Below, piece after piece: positions 1 to 12,231 of a stretch of 64,000 nt of DNA; within the stretch, counting starts at the first letter, position 1; each line of letters opens with the position of its first letter. The stretch spans positions 34,328,501 through 34,392,500 of the forward strand of contig CP136890.1 in assembly GCA_034359265.1 (NCBI GenBank), written 5' to 3'. The position numbers were made by a program, and so were the translations under genes. Origin of the DNA: Canna indica (lineage: Eukaryota; Streptophyta; Magnoliopsida; Zingiberales; Cannaceae). Below the pieces are notes generated by a model. The model was not told the origin of the DNA. It made no database searches and saw nothing but the letters and a program-made list of their open reading frames with translations.

Positions 1-747
1 AGTAGTGTGTCCCAATTTGTGTCTGACCTATGGGGGTAGGAAGGACCCAAATTTGGACCGATTTTGGTTTGGGGATAGAGATGCTGAAATCTCGATGTTT
101 TGTACACCTTGTGTGTGTTTCACTTGGTTGATGTGTGAATGTGAAAGAAAGGGAAATCCTTGGGGAATTAGAGGTGTTGGGTGACCCTCGAACCAGCCCT
201 AATATTATAGGGCAAAAAGTCTATAAGGGTGTTGATCCTTATGTCTTGGGTTGAGTCGTGGAAGGGAAGTGTGTGTGCTGAAATTTATATTCCCTACTTG
301 ACTTTCATGCTTAAATCCCTCCACAATGTGGTTGATTGTAAGAAGTGGGTATGTCCATGTGCCTTGAAACTTTAGGACGAGACCAAGGCCACTCGAGGAC
401 ATAAGAAGGTAAGTTTTTGTGGACTTTCAATAGTCAATTCCTGCTCTTGAAGTGTGGTACAGGTTGCTGAAATTTTCAGCGTTTGGCTGAATTATTTTTC
501 AGCTAGTGAGGCATTAGGTGGGCTGGAATTTCGTGCTGCAGCAGCCCTTTCCATTGCTGGGAATTTATGTCGAAATATTGATTTATAAATTTTGTATCTT
601 GGGAAGACCAAGTACATGGCCGAAGGAACTGGGCCGAGAAAAGGGCAGGTTGAGGTACGCACTTGCGTACGTGTACTCGGGGGTCGACAAGGCACCTTCG
701 TCACCCGAGGAATTTCCTTTGCATGCACACATGTTTGCTGAGATCTT
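1..747. repeat. Decayed LTR-retrotransposon sequence, unresolved
   Basis: No gene is supported here; the open frames are short and overlap on both strands. The stretch has repeated 'tgctgaaat' phrases also found near 3150, 5260, 17040 and 63010, all in or next to Gypsy-type LTRs. I infer old LTR sequence interrupted at 748 by a CACTA end. No LTR start, primer-binding site or polypurine tract is visible. Confidence 0.35.
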
Positions 748-2439
748 CACTACTAAAAAAAAGGCCTTTTGCGATGGCTAATTTGCGACGACACAGTATG
801 CGGTCGCAGATGCTACGGGTCTGCGACCGCCGTCCATTGGGGTCGCGGATTGGCTAGTTTTGCGACGGCATTGCGACTGCCTTGAGTGCCGTCGCAAAAT
901 AGCGACGACACTGCGACCGCTTCGATTGTCGTCGCAATATGGCGATGCTTTGGTGACCATTTGCGACCATCATGTTGTGACCGATTTTTTGTGACCGATG
1001 TCCGTCGCAAAATGTTATTAAATTCCCCGCCCAATCCTTTTTTCTTTCACTTCCCCTGCTCGCACGATCAACCCTAGCCTAGCTCTCACTCGTTCTCTCG
1101 ATCTCTGCCGCCGCACACCGAACGCCGCACGCCGCACACTAACCGCCACTCGTTGTTCGTTGGTCGCAGCCTGTTGCTCGCCGCCCGCCGCAAGCAGGCC
1201 ACTCTTCGAACCCTAGTCGACGATATTCTCCTCTCCTCTCTCTCTCTCTCTGTGTGTGTGTGTTATCCGACGGGGTCTTTTTCAATTGCTTGGTTTGGTT
1301 TGATAAATAACTATTTTGTGATTGGTTTGGTTTGATTTTTCAAGCAAAGAGTTTTGAAGTGCCAATGACCAAAATGGAATTCGGAATTCTTTTCTCTAGT
1401 TCTGAATTTTAGGAGTTTCTGCAGAGATGTTATGTTTCTGTTTATCTCTATGTATAGTAATTAACTAAAAATTATTCTCCACCCTTCCATGGTTTCTAGA
1501 CTATTTTTCTTCTTTTTTATCTCTGGATTTAGTTTGTATGAGGTTAGTTTCTAGACATTGTCATGTGAAGTGTTTGATCCAAAGAAGCCTGCAGCAACAA
1601 CCACACCAGATGTATTTGAGTGGAATCTCATTATCTTCAATTCTAGGTTCACTTTAATTATCAGTTAAATGTAATGACCAGTTATAGATTAGGGCAGTAG
1701 TAAGATCCCTTGAAGTTGGAATTAATGTCTCTCCAGTGAGCATGTGAATGCCTTGAGTCATCTGAAATGAGAGCCACAAGGTTGAGATTTGGAGCTATCC
1801 CCAAACAGTGGCAAATGCCCATCTCCATACAAAGCATTGTCCCTGGTAGGCCACCCATGTTTTCCATCACTATCTTACCTTCCAATATATACCTGGAGTA
1901 GTGGAGTATATACAATATATACTTGCAATAAACTGGGTGAATGTTCCAGAAAGGAGAGTTCAGGAAGATAAGGTTGGAAATGAGGATGTTATTTGAACAA
2001 CACCAAGTTAAAACATAATGCTAGCATTTCTAGGCCTATGAATAAAGTAATGAGCTTTAATATTTATGTATCTGAGATTTGTAATTTGGAAAGAGTGGAG
2101 ACCAAGGTTTAATTTTTGTCTACTTATGATGCTGCTATAATAATTCAAGATTTTTATTATAGCTTGTTTGAGCAGATTTGGAGGAAGTTTTATATAGTGT
2201 TATTTAGTCTATATATCTGTCTTACATGTGAGTACTTTACTAATTTATTCATCTACCGACACTACATTGATACCTCCAGCTAGGACCACATTCCCCTATA
2301 ATTCCTTGAGCTTGGTTTTTTTCACCTGTTCAACTGCATCCCCACACGTCTCTTCCCCCTATTCCAAGAAGTCACACTATAGATGGTTGAAATTTGGCTT
2401 ACGAGCTGAAATTTTTGCGAGGCTTGGGTAAAATAGAAA
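748..2439 (+). mobile_element. CACTA element G, one end only
   Basis: The terminus CACTACTAAAAAAAAGG begins at 748. It is followed to about 1016 by dense direct and inverted copies of short motifs such as GCGACGGC and TGCGACCGC, the usual subterminal pattern of CACTA transposons where the TNPA-type protein binds. GC-rich sequence resembling a 5' untranslated region follows (about 1030-1230). I found no matching TAGTG end or 3-bp duplication of the preceding CTT, so the right limit is a guess set by where LTR sequence resumes. No transposase is visible. A second fragment of the same subterminal type lies at 30720. Confidence 0.55.
1236..1262. repeat. (TC)n/(TG)n microsatellite
   Basis: A TC-dinucleotide run passes directly into a TG-dinucleotide run, inside the presumed 5' untranslated region of CACTA element G. 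Confidence 0.9.
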
Positions 2440-2568
2440 TCTAAGATTATATATTAGGATCACCCAGTGAGTAGTTATATTGCATGCTTATCATGGTGAT
2501 ATGGTCCAGGCTTAGGGGTGGTTGTCTGCACTCTGGCCGATCGTGTGACCCAGTTTCGAGGCGTGACA
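2440..2568 (+). repeat. 3' end of a Gypsy-type LTR
   Basis: This stretch aligns by eye with the 3' ends of the LTRs ending at 4876 and 21444. Shared landmarks are 'ttatattgcatg', 'gcactctggccg' and a terminal GGCGTGACA. No primer-binding site follows, so it is either a solo LTR remnant or the end of a 3' LTR. Confidence 0.6.
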
Positions 2569-2600
2569 GTAACCCTAAGAGTGTAGGATACCCTTAAGGG

Positions 2601-3056
2601 TAGAGATGGTAATGGGTCATGCCTAGTATGGTCCGATTTCTTAAAGGGGCGGCCCAGCTCGGGCTGGGCACGGGCTTGAGCCCGCGCCTTCGGGCTCGGG
2701 CCGGGCTCAGGCCGGGCTCAGGCCGGCTCGAAATATTAAAATTAGTGTAATATAGGCTGGTAGTGAGACTCGAACTGCCGAACTCTAATATTTTTTAAGA
2801 TGCACTAAGCCTTTATATGTGTTTCTCTTATATATTTACTGTAGATAAAGTAAATCTGTAAGACTGGCCTAGCCAGACGGGCACAAACCAGGCTAGGCCT
2901 GGGTGGCGCCGGCCCCGGCCTGGGCCCGTGCCGAGCACGGCCCACGTGCCCAAGGGGTGAGCCCAACTGCCCCTCGGGCACAGAGGGTCAGGCACGGCCT
3001 AGAGTCAGGTCGTGGCCATGCCGCCCACTAGCGGGCCCAGCCCATTGCCACCTCTA
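2601..3056. mobile_element. hAT-type MITE, 456 bp, 8-bp TSD
   Basis: The ends are inverted repeats: TAGAGATGGTAATGGG on the left and CCCATTGCCACCTCTA on the right, matching at 14 of 16 positions. Perfect 8-bp copies of CTTAAGGG flank it (2593-2600 and 3057-3064). An 8-bp duplication and a TAGAGRTGGYAATGGG terminus are typical of plant hAT elements. Both arms are very GC-rich, with self-complementary GGCCGGGCTC and GGGCCCGTGC motifs, so a strong fold-back is expected. It has no coding capacity and would depend on a hAT transposase elsewhere. Confidence 0.9.
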
Positions 3057-3064
3057 CTTAAGGG

Positions 3065-4876
3065 CAATTAGATGAGTTTTTCCTGCATGTTATGTTGCCA
3101 TATTGCTGTGCTCAAGGTGTTAAAAATAGATATTCATATATGCTGAAATTTCTCAATGTATGCTAAGTGTATGCTGAAATTACTTTGTCTTGTAGGAGAT
3201 AGTAACACATGCTGTAAAATACTGGTTCAACCTATCGATCTTTATGTATGATATATTACGTAAGCTTTGAATACATTATTATGACATGAACAGTAGTGTA
3301 CGAACAAAAAATAGATTGGTCAGGTAGGCTGGAATTGCCATATTGTTTATTGAAAGAGCTGGGTTGCGAGCCCAGTGCAACACTTCCAACTTGTTGTAGT
3401 TGTAGTGGTTTTACCTTGTGTACATTAGGTTATTTGAACACTTCCATGTTCGGGATGAGGGTATAAGCCCTCGAGTGGAAAATTTAGGAAAGTTGCCTGT
3501 AGAGGGGTTGAAATCCCGGATGTAGACCAAATTTCTGCGATACCTAGGAAACTAAGAAAACTGAGGAGTTTAGCTTGATCCACTCAGTTCGGAGTCCTTG
3601 GACAGATATGATACTTTTTCATTGTACGGAGAAATTCCGTAAGTTCGGATGAGACTTCGAACGATGAGTGTGCAACAAGTGGTACGTCGTGCGGAAAATG
3701 CTCGATAAGACATAGTGTTTCGCTACGCGACGATCGTCACAGGTGTTAGGTTATTGAATAGAAGGATTTATAAGACAATTATGATGTAGTAGTGGAGGGT
3801 ACACGGCGATGAGTAACTTAATTGGACCGAGTGAAGGCCGAGTGGGTGCTACCTAAGGTGCCCCAAGAAATGTGAATTAAGCCGTAAGTACCCGACTAAT
3901 CTACTTCATTACAAGGGTACACAACCTATTCCCTAAATGAGCATGGTTTCGATATTGGGCCGGATGGGCCGAGTGGTGCGTATCGTGCACAAGTTGATAT
4001 TGGGCCAGATGGGCCGAGTGGTGCGCATTGCGCACGAGCCGATATTGGGCCAAATGGGCCTAGTGGTGCGCATCGCGCATGAGTTGATATTGGGCCAGAT
4101 TGGGCCGAGTGTGCGCCTCGCGCACGAGTGATTCTGGGTCAAGATTTATGTTGGTGAGCCACGCTGACGGCTGACCCGAGTGGCATGGGCCGGACGGCCT
4201 TTCCCGACTGAGTTGTGGGCACTGAGGCTAGAGGGCCTTCCTAGCTCACTGAGCCCGAGTTGCGAAGTTCACTAGGATGGCTAGCCTAGCTAGCACCCTT
4301 TGAGTTGTAGGCGGGTAACTAGAGGACTGCTCTAAATGGGCCGAGTCATGTTGTGTGGTGCGTGTGCATTGCGCACGAGTTAATAATGTATATGTACCAT
4401 GATTATATTTGTCATTTGAACATAGAGTTAATTACTGCATTATTTATTTATATGGTTTGGTTCGGTGATGGTCGAGACGGCCACTCACTGAGTTCTTTGA
4501 ACTCGCCATTCTTTTCTGAATATTGTTTTGCAGAGCGTGTCCATTGAGGTATGGCACGGTCGGTGGCGGCGGACTCCGGTGGCGGTCTCGTGGAACCCAT
4601 TGATGTAGTCGAGTCGAGTCGAGTCGGATTTGAGTTTATTTAAGAGACATATCGTCAGATTTGTAGTTACTTGACCATTTAAACTTATGTGGTATTGGTA
4701 TTTGGTTATGTAGCTTTTACTTAAATTGCTACTAAGTTGCTATTATAATGATAAATGCGTATGTTTGGTAACTTGAATTGGTTATATTGCATGGTTAAGT
4801 GTGATTGCATGGTTTAGGCTTAGGAGTGTCGGTCCGCACTCTGGCCGGTCACGTGACCTGATTTTGGGCCTTGACA
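3065..4876 (+). repeat. Gypsy-type LTR, 3' part well defined
   Basis: From about 3930 to 4876 this aligns with the LTR at 16893-21444: the same 45-bp repeats, the same 'cactcactgagttctttgaac' block and the same ending before TTGACA. A primer-binding site follows four bases later, so 4876 is an LTR 3' end and the element reads on the plus strand. The 5' limit is uncertain; the segment 3065-3930 has no clear counterpart in the other LTR and may belong to something else. Confidence 0.6.
3951..4130 (+). repeat. 45-bp tandem repeat, 4 copies, in LTR
   Basis: The unit begins GATATTGGGCCGGATGGGCC and continues with GAGTGGTGCGCATCGCGCAC. Units start at 3951, 3996, 4041 and 4086; the last is imperfect. 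Because 45 is divisible by three, both strands show open frames with repeated peptides, which are not genes. The related LTR has six copies at 17881. Confidence 0.9.
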
Positions 4877-4879
4877 AAG

Positions 4880-4895
4880 TGGTATCAGAGTCAGG
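4880..4895 (+). other. Primer-binding site, Gypsy-type element
   Basis: TGGTATCAGAGTCAGG lies three bases after the LTR end at 4876. It matches the 3' end of plant initiator tRNA-Met, the standard primer for minus-strand synthesis in these elements. Confidence 0.85.
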
Positions 4896-5754
4896 TTAGG
4901 TTTCGATTTTGGGCATTTGCAAGTATGTCAATATACGGTGTATCCTATTTCACGAGACTGGGCTATAGAGCTTGCACGCACTAGCGGCGGTACATATGAT
5001 CATTTATTGACTATATATTTAAGTGCTAGATATGCTTATTGTATATTTTCTGTGTTGCCTATGGAAGCAAATGATAATGCAGTGTGAGTGGGTTCTTCCC
5101 TCCCTCTCTTTTGGAGTGTTTTCTCATTGCCATGGTCAAGGTTGAGTATGCTTGCAAAAATCCAAAATTTTACTCTTCCGGTGTTTTATTTGGCTTGTGA
5201 AGGGCTGCCCCTAAAGCATGGAGTAGGCGACTGTAGAGAAGACAGAAGGGTTATACATGCTGAAATTACTTGATAATAGCTGAAATGTAAATTGGGTGAT
5301 AAAACATAGAGCTGAGATGATGGAACCTAGAGAGGGTCAGGTTGGGGCGCGTGTACGCGTACCCGGGTTGTCAGCTAAGATGTTAAAATCATCCGGAGAG
5401 ATATTTATATACTCGTATGTATGATGAAGAAACATTGCTTTTGTTTGTGATTGTTGATGGACGATGGTCGGGTTGAGAAGCGGACCAACTTGGCAAGTTG
5501 GTCCTGCTTCGGTGAGTTTGGGTACGGGTTGAGAGTTTTCATCAATGAGCCACGCTGACGATGAACCCAAGTGGAATGATATGGTTATAGAGTTGCCGTC
5601 GATAATTTATGCTGACGATGGACTCGAGTGGTTTGGTTGGAGGGCTATTCCCAACTACAATTGGAGTCAGAACTAGGAGGCCATCCAAGTTCAGCAGGCC
5701 CGAGCGAGATGCTCGCTAGATAGAGATTGTAGCGACCGACTCATATATATGCAT
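4896..5754 (+). repeat. Decayed LTR-element sequence left of the SIRE insertion
   Basis: No coding region is recognisable. The stretch 5480-5750 resembles 17330-17560 inside the 3' LTR (shared 'ggttggagggc', 'ggccatcc' and 'gctcgctaga' phrases), so LTR-like sequence follows the primer-binding site after only a few hundred bases. This suggests an element whose coding interior has been lost or rearranged. The stretch continues across the SIRE-like insertion at 16414. Confidence 0.4.
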
Positions 5755-6992
5755 TGTTGGTGAAATGGCCACTCTAGAGGGGGGGTGAATAGTGTGTTAA
5801 CTAAATCTTATCGCCTAATTTCGGTTTTAATCATTTCTTACAACTTAGGCAATTCATAATTCTAATATTAAATGCGGAAACAATAAGTAAGACAATTAAG
5901 CAAACACAAAAGTGACAATGCTAACACAATTATTTATAGTGGTTCGGCCCCAATGCCTACTCCACTACCTAAGCACTGTGCATAGGATTTCACACCCAAA
6001 TTCACTAAATTATGAGTAGCTTACAATTGAGGACTTTACACCGGAAAGACCCTACACACACCTCGAAAGCACTTCCACACCCGAAAGTGTCCCGCCTTCC
6101 TACCGAGTGAGCTTTCCCACCTCAATTCCTAAGACCTACTCCTAACTTAGTTTACACAAGTGGCCTTACACCTTATACACCAAGGTAACCACTTATACAC
6201 AAGACCACACACTAGTCTTCTTACAAACTCAAGTAAATTTAAGTAAAAACAAATAAAAAACAACTCTATTACAAGAAGAAGGTAAAGAGAACTTATCACC
6301 ATGAAAACACCTCTTCTTCTTGAGTCTAGTACCCCTTTAATGAAGAACACTTGAAGATGAGGGATCAAGAGCTAGGTTTAAAGAATTTGATCAATTGAGA
6401 AGCTTGGAGGATGCTAAAGATCACTCTTTAAGGATTATTGGCATCAATAGGTTGCCTAGGAGAGAGAGGGGAGGGTATTTATAACCCTCCAACCAAAGGG
6501 CTCGTCAATGGGCGCATTTTTGCATGTTATCGACGCCCGGTCGCTTGCCGATCAATCATCTATTGACCGATGGATCGACCGCCCAAGCGACCACGACATT
6601 CTGCCGCTTTTGGGCGCACTTCGGTCAATCGACCAGTCGATCAAATTGGCTACTGCCAATTTTTTGCCACATTCGGTCGACCGAATTGGCTACTGCCAAT
6701 TTTTGACCATCTTCGGTCGACTGAATTGGCTATTGACAATTTTTAACATCATTCGGTCGACTGACCGATCGATCGAACCTGGACTGGAAAACTTCTTTTA
6801 GATCTTCTCGTTGTGCGCTTTGTTTTCTGGTTCTGTTCTTCATCGTGCTCCAACTCGAAAGGCTTTCCATGTATTGTTTTGCTTAGTCCAAGCCATCTCT
6901 GGTGCACACATTTGGTTAAACAGATTTGGTTTGTTATCATCAAAATAGTCATGAAGATAATAGAGTATGAAGGAAAAAACCTTCGGCCAACA
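5755..6992 (-). repeat. 3' LTR of the SIRE-like Copia element
   Basis: Read on the minus strand it begins TGTTGGCCGAAGG and ends CCATTTCACCAACA. It contains tandem copies of a roughly 45-bp motif centred on 'attcggtcgacc' (about 6640-6770). Compared with the other LTR it lacks about 75 bases near 6910, the largest visible indel between the pair. Confidence 0.9.
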
Positions 6993-7007
6993 GTCTTCCC
7001 TTTTTTG
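6993..7007 (-). other. Polypurine tract of the SIRE-like element
   Basis: Read on the minus strand this is CAAAAAAGGGAAGAC, directly before the 3' LTR start TGTTGG. Its position and composition fit the plus-strand primer of an LTR retrotransposon. Confidence 0.75.
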
Positions 7008-7544
7008 ATGATGACAAACCATTGACGATAAAGAGTAACAAAAATTCTATATGTAATGTATTCGTCAATTAGTGTGAAGCATGAGTTTATAAGTGGATAT
7101 ATGACAACATTAAAAGATGATGTATACAGACATATTGTATTTAGTGCTCCCCCTATCATCATGCATATATATTTTTAACTCTCCCTCTATCATCATGCCA
7201 ACCCATAAACATAAACATGTTAACTCTCCCCCTTTTGTCATCCATCAAAAAGAATAGCAAGATACTTACAGATAAGGAGTTTCAAATATAACAGGTCATT
7301 CAATCATCAAATAATACTTAAAGATAAGGAGTTTCAAATACAAATATAAAGTAGATCAAGCAAAGTGTAGTGTTGATACTAATCCATAAAATGAATAACA
7401 TCAAACATCAGTGGGACTAATCATCCTCAGGTGGTGGTGGTGGTAGATGCGACTGATAGTATTGCCATATCTCATCCACCCGACCATACATCTCATCAAC
7501 CTAAAGACTGTACTCGTCTAGACCGTACTGTTAACACATTGACC

Positions 7545-8606
7545 TTATTCATCCATACGTCGGCCATGCTCATCGACCATCTGACCATACTCATCGATCC
7601 GTTGGCCGTACTCGTCTAGACGTCCTTTCGTGCCTCTATTCCATTCCAGCTGGTCGATATGAAACTGAGCAAAATGATGCTCCAGATCACCCAGATGCTC
7701 AATGGGAGTACCAGTTGACGAGCTTCCACCAGCGTCTCCCTCCTCCATGTCTATATCATGATCAGTGTGCTCCGTAGGTCCCTTTCGCACTCTTTTACTG
7801 CGCTGATTTTCAAGTATTTTCATACGGTTTAGAGAGGATGAATCTATTGCTTTGGGCAGAGGATCTATCTCAAATCTAGATTTGTTTACCCAGCAGCATA
7901 GATAAAGAGAGAGATCACTGAGGCATAGGGTAGGGCTTGCTTTTTTGAAGCATGGACATCCACTATGTAGCGAAGCATAAGATCCGCAACGTTTATAGGT
8001 ATGTGGAACATAGCAAAGAAGAGCACCCTAGTGCTCATACTGGTTACCTCGTCATAATGTCCTGCTCTAGGAAGAATATTATAGGCAATGATAAGATGCA
8101 TGATCCTAGCAGAAGTTGACAATTTGATGCTTTGAGTAGGAAGCATCCCCTGATAACCATCGGGATAGATGATTGACACAACTTCATGACTAGGAAAATC
8201 CTCATGAAATTGATGTGTGGACATCTTATATATTGATCTTCCTAGCAGAGGAAACCCAAATACATCTCAAATGGCTGATTCAGTGATTACTATGGATTTT
8301 CCCAAAATTTCATATATGAGAACTAGTGAGTCACCTAATATAGCCTAATCTATCACGAGGTTGCAGAGAAACGCTTTTATCAAGATATATGGGGCATACT
8401 GGTACTTGCTTCCCTATATACTCTACCCATCCCAGGCTTGAAAGTTTACCTCTAATGTCATACTGCTGTAGGTCACCTAGGTTAACTGGACGAGTCTGTA
8501 AGACAGCTCTGTCCACAAATCTAGGGGCTTGAGTCTTGCTTATAGCAGTCAAAAGATTATCGGGGAAGCTTGGAAGCTTTGTCTTGGGTTCCATTTTGCA
8601 AGACAA
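7545..8606 (-). pseudogene. PF20167-like 'putative plant transposon protein' gene, broken
   Basis: Three minus-strand open stretches (8606-8331, 8224-7886, 7823-7545) appear to be one broken gene. The middle stretch, with residues such as LIIAYNILPRAGH and VLFFAMFHIPINVADLML, resembles the family often annotated as putative plant transposon protein (PF20167), where a block like 'HLFICHNLLPRSHLSTVT...RALLLYAI' is typical. The first stretch has the upstream 'VNLGDLQQYDIRGKLSSLGWVEYI' type region, and the last is acidic then heptad-like (DEYGQRIDEYGQ), a possible coiled coil. Its function is unknown. It occupies the place where pol would lie in an autonomous Copia element. The family call is from recalled pattern, not a search. 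Confidence 0.6.
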
Positions 8607-8609
8607 TTA

Positions 8610-10872
8610 GGATGATGTGTAGGTAATTAGCTTTGATTAGTAATGCATGCTCCTAAACCAAAGAGAAGAAACACTTTTAAGATCAACATAAATTTGTACA
8701 AGACTTCTTGTTCTATGCAAAAAAAAGGATTGGATTTTAATATTAAATCTCAATGTGTGAATCCAATAAAAAATAATTAAAAAATAAAAAAACAAAAACA
8801 AAAACTAAGAAATAGAAAATAAAACGGGTCACAAATAAAATGGCAAACATAAGTTTGAATCATTAATATTCTCCTCCCAACAAAAAGCTTTTGTTTTGGC
8901 AAGATGAAGATGAGAAATTTTAATTAACATGAAGAATCCCTTTTACAAAAAAACAAAAAATGTTAAAAGTAAAGATATCTCATGAAAGAAAACAAACTTT
9001 TACTTATACAAGAAACATAAGAGATTTGATTTTCCTTCCCTAGAACTTGTTTTTTGAAGTAAAAATACTAAGAAAAATCACCATCCATAAAAAAGACATG
9101 AACCATGATTTTTATGAGTGAATCTAGACATAGAGAGGAGGGAAGATGAAGAATCCACTCAACATGATGAACTAACTCATGTATGATAGTTAAAAGTTGA
9201 GTCTTTTACCTTAGAAGGGAAGAAGGAACCTTAAAATCAAGGAGAAAGGGGTGAGTGGCCGGTTGAAGTGATCAAGGAAGCCCTAGTTTCGGGCTTAAAA
9301 GCTTAGATTGAAGGGTTGAGATTAAAATAGTCGACCAAATGGGTGGATAGGATCAATTTCTGTCCGTCGGTTGATCGGGTAGTCGCATGTCGTGCGACCG
9401 CTCGAGCTGCAATGGGTTTTCTAATCCCAAAAAAAAATTATTTTTGAGAGAGCTATATATTGTAACTTTATGAAACTTTTTTCGCATGAACTAAGCTTCA
9501 TGGTGATTCCAAAAAGTCAAGAGTCACTCAAAAAGGATGTCTCTACAATTTTCTAGAAAATCTACAAGTTCTCAGTGGCATTTTTGTAAATATAAGTCAT
9601 TTTATCAAATATTTTCAGATTTTATCCAAACTTTCTAGATACCAAAATATGATCTTTTAAAGCATGTATATTAAGTTTGAGATAAAGATAATGTCATCTG
9701 GTCAGGATATCAACCGAGCACAATTTTATACAAATATATGTAAGCTAGATAACATGAAATTGCTAAGTATCAAATTTGATCATTTACTTATAGTTTTTTT
9801 TTTCAAACTTGGACACTTAGACACCTTATTTGAGTAAATCTAAACATGTTTGTGAAGCTTGGACTTAAATGAGATTTCTATGTCAATTTGTTGACTTATG
9901 TCAAACTTTTTCAATTTTGAGTCTCCTAAGGTGAGCTAGTTATCATTTTTCCATTTACACATGATTTTTCAAATTTCAACACCCAGAATCAAGTTATGTG
10001 TATGTCTAAACATGTTTCACGAGTTTGGACTTAAAATGGAAGTCTCTAATGTCAAATTTTACCCTAGAGCAATTTTCATTCAATAAAACTTGCCTAAGTA
10101 CTAAAATTATACTTACTCATGATAATTTAGGGATCTTATCATGCAATTCTAGACACCAATAAAGCATGAATATTGAGGTATTATGCTAAGATTATTTACG
10201 AAATTCAAAGACATATATCTTACATGAGAATTTTGTCAAACTTAACCTTTTTCTCCTAATTATTAGTCTTCCCTTTTTCATAAATGTTAACTTGCAAGCC
10301 AAAAATCATTAGTAGCACAATAATATTAATAACTAGCAAGTTAGCATGCTGAATAGCAAAGGTGAAATAGAAATCATCATTTGAGAATTTCAACCTAAGC
10401 TAGATAGTGATAAATTCGTTTCAAGTAGAATTGTCATAAAACTAAAACGAATCGAGAGATATCAAAATATGAAATTTTGAAAAGTAAGATCTCCAACCAT
10501 TCCTATTGGTTGAAAATCGAGAGGCCACAATGAGCCTACGATTTAGAATCGCAAGGTCGTATAAGCCCGTTATAGGCTACATAGGTCTCTAAAGAGACCG
10601 AAAATCAAAAATCAAAAACATTTTTCAAAGAACTCTTTAGCATGAGCGGGAAAACAACTCAAATTAAACATGTATCATAACTCCAACTTAAATAAAACAA
10701 ACCAAAGTAAGGAGATAATACAAAGTATACCTAGATGTCAATTTCCATACCTTAGGCATCATGATGATTTGAAGTTGCAACCTCTTGGAGATTTCTCATT
10801 TGGATCCAAGGTCAACTTCAGTATTCCATTTTTTCTTTACCCTTGTGTGATAAATCCCCCTACAAAAGAAGA
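8610..10872. other. Non-coding interior of the SIRE-like element
   Basis: AT-rich sequence without a long open frame on either strand. In a complete SIRE-type element this interval would hold protease, integrase, reverse transcriptase and RNase H; none of their motifs (DSGA, YVDD, SSTEAEY) is visible. A few short poly-A and poly-T runs are the only structure I can point to. Confidence 0.6.
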
Positions 10873-12178
10873 TCAGACTTTTGGTACCCAAATAACTTTG
10901 GGTCCTTGGGGGTTAAAGGGCTTAGGAACCCAAAGTGTCTTCGCCATACTTGGATTCATCTTTAAAGCGCAATCATAAATGGCATGCCCGTAAACACCAC
11001 AACAAAAACAATATCCATTAAATCTCTTCTTTTCATTTGTCTTATGGACATGAGGTATAATGTTAGAATGCTTAACATGAAAACAAGATGAGCATGAGCA
11101 TTTTTAGAGGAAATATTTTTCTTTTAAGGTTTCCTAAATGTGATATTTTGATTTTTAGAATTAAGAGAAGAAGTATTAACTTTTCTACTCAAAATCAACA
11201 TCTCATTTTTCAAATCATTCATAGATTTATGCAAAGCATGCAATTGGGTTTTCAACATGTTATTTTCATTCTTTAACACGTCATTTTTGGTTTTCAAATC
11301 CTTAGTGTCAATACTTAAAACATCATGGCATGGATTAGAGACACTAATTTTTAGCTTCTCATTTTCTAATTTAGCATCATGTAAATGAGAGCTAAGAGTC
11401 AAGTTTTCCTTCTTTAATATTTTGTTTTCTTTATCCTTTTTAACCATCAAGGCATACATGATTTTATATTCATCCATTAATTCATCATAAAGCATGTCAT
11501 GAGAACTAGATGAATTAATACTACCCTTTTTGTTATCATGACTAGAAGATGAAGAGTGTACCTCATCATTAGTATTCATGAGGCAATATTTTGAATTAGC
11601 TTCATTGCCATGGTAAGAGGATGCTTCATTCGAATAAGATGATGATATGGAAGCGTTTGACCTCTTCTTTGCCTTGATCTTCATGGAAGGGCAATTTTTC
11701 TTCACATGCCCCTTTCCTTGCATGCATGACACACTACCTTCCTTTTTCGGCCCTTGGAGCTACTCCTTTGACTAGAAGAGCTATGGGCATCAAAATCAAG
11801 ATTAGTGGTAGGTGAATGACCATTGTCATCACTACCTTCATTAGAAGTGCCAATCTCTTCGGTCTTGGCATAATCAAATAGCATATTTAAAGTTGCCCAA
11901 ATATCAAAAGCCGAAGTACAATGCATGACTTTTTGAACGATGTTATTTTCCAAAGAACAATATATGCAATTTGTTGCCTTAGTATTTAATTCAAACCTAT
12001 TAATTTGTTCTTGGGTCCATGCATCCATATTTTCCTTAGGTTCTATGTATTTTGACTTTAGCATATTAAAAGCACCTAAACCTTGAGTCTTTAGGAAAGT
12101 GTACATTCTACTCTTCCAAAGACCAAAGTTAGACTCATCGAACCTAGGAGGTGTAGATGCTACCAACTCAAGTGTCAT
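10873..12178 (-). pseudogene. gag: Copia (SIRE-type) gag
   Basis: Translation from 12178 gives an N-terminal Copia gag domain (FDESNFGLWKSRMYTFLKTQG; ...ATNCIYCSLENNIVQKVMHC...AFDIWATL). A first CCHC knuckle near 11735-11700 is broken by a one-base frameshift (CHAC in one frame, GHVKKNC in the next). A long lysine-rich segment with heptad leucines follows (11470-11190, likely coiled coil), then a second CCHC knuckle (CFCCGVYGHAIYDC, about 10985-11030) and the SIRE-like tail WVPK...VIWVPK before a stop at 10873. Gag would form the virus-like particle core. The start is close behind the primer-binding site at 12243, as expected. Confidence 0.8.
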
Positions 12179-12231
12179 TTTCGGATCGAGACTAGATGTA
12201 GACGAGATGGTGAAATCTCAAAGTACGACCC

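Noticed and set aside
2186..2200. 'tatatagtgtta' as the right end of CACTA G
   Set aside because: It lacks the complement of CACTACTAAAAAAAAGG and is not followed by the CTT that precedes the left end.
2750..2830. 'ggctggtagtgagactcgaac' as a possible tRNA T-arm
   Set aside because: No cloverleaf, anticodon arm or acceptor stem can be built around it; it is inside the hAT MITE.
3933..4142. Overlapping open frames with repeated peptides on both strands
   Set aside because: They are by-products of a 45-bp tandem repeat, whose length is divisible by three, inside an LTR.
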